From Alistipes sp. An66 (GTDB lineage: Bacteria > Bacteroidota > Bacteroidia > Bacteroidales > Rikenellaceae), in NCBI RefSeq assembly GCF_002161445.1, contig NZ_NFHT01000004.1, positions 1 to 64,000 of the forward strand: a DNA stretch of 64,000 nt. Direction: 5' to 3'. The notes beneath the pieces are model-generated. The model was not told the DNA's origin, did no database searches, and saw only the letters and a list, made by a program, of their open reading frames with translations. The position numbers and the translations under genes are program-made. Each line of letters begins with the position of its first letter. The stretch's first letter is position 1. Shown here in pieces: positions 62,463 to 64,000 of this stretch.

Positions 62463-64000
62463 TCAGTCTCCGTTTCCGAGATCCAGAATCCGCCGGCAGT
62501 GGATGAGCGAATGCGCACGGTGGGCGATCATCAGCAGAGTCCATCCGGGATGCTCGCGTGCGAGGTCGTCCAGCGACCGGAGCAGGGCCTCCTCCGTGCG
62601 GTCGTCGAGCGCCGCCGTCGCTTCATCGAGAAACAGCACGTCGGATTGCCGATACAGGGCCCGGGCTATGGCGATGCGCTGCCGCTGCCCGCCCGAGATC
62701 CGGGACCCGCACGCTCCGACCGGCGTGTCGATCCCGCGGGGCAGCGACGCGACGAATGCCCCGGCCTGCGCCCGCTCCAACGCTTCCCGTACCCGCTGAC
62801 GGTCGATCTCCTCGGACGGCAGCCCCGGAGCGACGTTCTCGGCCAGCGTTCCGTTGCGGAGAAAGGGGCGTTGCGGCACATACCCGATCCGGTTCTGCCA
62901 GAGCCGGCGCGTGGCCGGCGTCAGCAGAACCCCGTCGATGCGTATTTCACCCTCCGTCGGTTCGTAGAGCCCCAGCAACAGCTGGAAAAGGGTGCTCTTC
63001 CCGATCCCCGAAGCGCCGCGGATCCCGATGCGCTCGCCCTTGCGGATCGTGAAGTCCAGCTTGCGAATCACCTCCGGGCCTCCCGGGTAGCGGAACGAAA
63101 GTCCGCGGAGCGTGATTTCGTGCTCGAACGGCAAGACCCCGGTTTCTCCGTCTCCGTCGATCTTCTCCCGGGGCGTTCCACGGGCGATGACCCGGACCTT
63201 TCCGCCGGCTCCGCTCGTTCCGACACGGTTGTCGATTCCCTCCCCGCTGCGGCCATTCTCCTTTCCGGAGCACTCCGAATTTCCGGAATTCCGGACTCTC
63301 GCTTCGGCAATTCCGGAGGCTGCCCGCCGGAGAATGGCGATCGTATAGCGGTTGCGGCGGAGGAGGGTCCATGCGGTCAGCAGGCTCCGGATCGAGGGCA
63401 TCAGCCGCAGGGCCGCCACGGCGAACAACCCGAATTGCAGGGCCGTAGCCTTGCTTCCGAACCCGACGATGACCAGAAATACCAGCCCGACGGCCAATCC
63501 GCCCTCTATGAAGAGCGCCGGCATCCGGTTCGTGGCGGCCTCCTGCGCACGGGCGCGGACCACCTCGTCCAGCGCCCGGTCGAATTCGCGGAGCATCTCC
63601 GGGAAGGCGCCGTTCACCTCCATGTCGGCGTATCCGCGGAAGGTTTCGGCAACGATGCGGGCCTTGTCGTGCTGTGCGCGGTGCTCCGCCGCCCCGATCC
63701 GGTCGAAACGCCGCCGGACGAACCTCCCGTAGGTCCCTCCGACGGTGAGGAAGAGCGCCGTGACGAACGCCGCCGCGAGCGGGGCATGAAGGGCCAGCGC
63801 CGTGAGGAGCAGCAACAGCAGCATCCCTTCGGCGAGGATCGAGGCGGCGGGCCGCAGCACGCCGCACGTGAAGGTTTGCGTGACGACCTGGATGTTCCGC
63901 ACGAGCGTCGCCGGATCGGAAGCGTCGATGAAGGCCATTCCCCGGTCGTGGTAGGCGGTGTAGAGACGGCGAGAGAGCGTGCGGTAGAGATCGCACAGGA
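62463..64000 (-). CDS. ABC transporter, fused permease/ATPase (5' end beyond the window)
   Basis: The reading frame is open to the right-hand edge, so the first part of the membrane domain is missing. The visible 512 codons hold the end of a type-I exporter domain and an ATPase domain with Walker A GASGIGKST, signature SGGQRQR, Walker B VLFLDEAT and the switch His in IAHRAHS. Between the two lies a ~45-residue Gly/Ser/Glu-rich insertion. An ATG at 63936-63938 is in frame but falls inside the membrane domain and is not the true start. Probably exports a peptide made by the adjoining genes. Confidence 0.85.
   Translation of the reverse strand, partial: LCDLYRTLSRRLYTAYHDRGMAFIDASDPATLVRNIQVVTQTFTCGVLRPAASILAEGMLLLLLLTALALHAPLAAAFVTALFLTVGGTYGRFVRRRFDRIGAAEHRAQHDKARIVAETFRGYADMEVNGAFPEMLREFDRALDEVVRARAQEAATNRMPALFIEGGLAVGLVFLVIVGFGSKATALQFGLFAVAALRLMPSIRSLLTAWTLLRRNRYTIAILRRAASGIAEARVRNSGNSECSGKENGRSGEGIDNRVGTSGAGGKVRVIARGTPREKIDGDGETGVLPFEHEITLRGLSFRYPGGPEVIRKLDFTIRKGERIGIRGASGIGKSTLFQLLLGLYEPTEGEIRIDGVLLTPATRRLWQNRIGYVPQRPFLRNGTLAENVAPGLPSEEIDRQRVREALERAQAGAFVASLPRGIDTPVGACGSRISGGQRQRIAIARALYRQSDVLFLDEATAALDDRTEEALLRSLDDLAREHPGWTLLMIAHRAHSLIHCRRILDLGNGD

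Noticed and set aside
63936..63938. ATG as the start of the ABC transporter
   Set aside because: The frame continues open to the window edge with membrane-domain-like sequence before it, so the gene is truncated by the window, not started here.

Overview
The window looks like the chromosome of a GC-rich gut Bacteroidales, most likely Alistipes or a close relative (Rikenellaceae). Three things support this. Promoters repeatedly match the Bacteroidetes sigma factor consensus, TTG or TTTG, about 20 bp, then TAnnTTTG. Shine-Dalgarno sites are mostly absent. The gene families (DUF4861, DUF4919, DUF5106, BACON plus clostripain, methylmalonyl-CoA decarboxylase, PPi-type phosphofructokinase) are typical of anaerobic gut Bacteroidetes. 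No rRNA, integrase, phage module, CRISPR array or intact insertion sequence was seen.

Layout. 0-10.6 kb: a galacturonate catabolic locus (uxaC, kdgK, kdgA, hexuronate MFS transporter, uxaB, uxaA, pectinesterase) facing a DUF4861 lipoprotein. 10.6-20.3 kb: MATE exporter, a pseudouridine synthase with a long basic N-terminus, a reverse-strand series ligA-dapA-DUF4919-clostripain peptidase, and two small proteins. 20.4-25.5 kb: purA, then etfB-etfA-acyl-CoA dehydrogenase joined by 1-nt overlaps. 25.5-32.6 kb: a lower-GC stretch with a small beta-barrel and lipoproteins, then a propeller/LytS-type sensor kinase with its LytTR regulator. 32.8-42.9 kb: glutaminase-GadC, a DUF5106 thioredoxin-like lipoprotein, reverse rubrerythrin, small membrane proteins, a SLOG protein, PPi-type phosphofructokinase, a cold-shock protein and a radical SAM/lipoprotein pair. 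43-43.4 kb: two tRNA-Pro genes. 43.5-47.1 kb: HAD, SDR, flavin enoate reductase and steroid 5-alpha-reductase homologue. 47.3-50.1 kb: GadB, a zinc-less sirtuin and a TRIC-type channel. 50.1-51.4 kb: a hairpin-rich repeat block. 51.4-58 kb: MeaB and, divergently, a full methylmalonyl-CoA epimerase/decarboxylase operon. 58.1-61 kb: rplM-rpsI and rpsB-tsf. 61-64 kb: S24/S26 peptidase, HPr-kinase-like protein and an ABC transporter cut by the window edge.

How the genes work together. The first locus takes galacturonate to KDG, KDPG and then pyruvate plus glyceraldehyde 3-phosphate. The mce-mmd operon with MeaB is the end of the succinate-to-propionate route, with Na+ export. GlsA, GadC and GadB together can turn glutamine into GABA and export it while consuming protons.

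The most interesting observations are: (1) a three-enzyme set matching the 5-alpha-reductase/5-beta-reductase/3-beta-HSDH arrangement reported for gut bacterial bile-acid and steroid reduction; (2) a repeat block whose hairpins change sequence but keep pairing, with related units elsewhere; (3) GC-rich tandem repeats starting at or across the stop codons of several unrelated genes; (4) a radical SAM/lipoprotein pair and a separate peptidase/kinase/ABC set, both of unknown product; (5) promoters placed so close to start codons that the mRNAs are probably leaderless.
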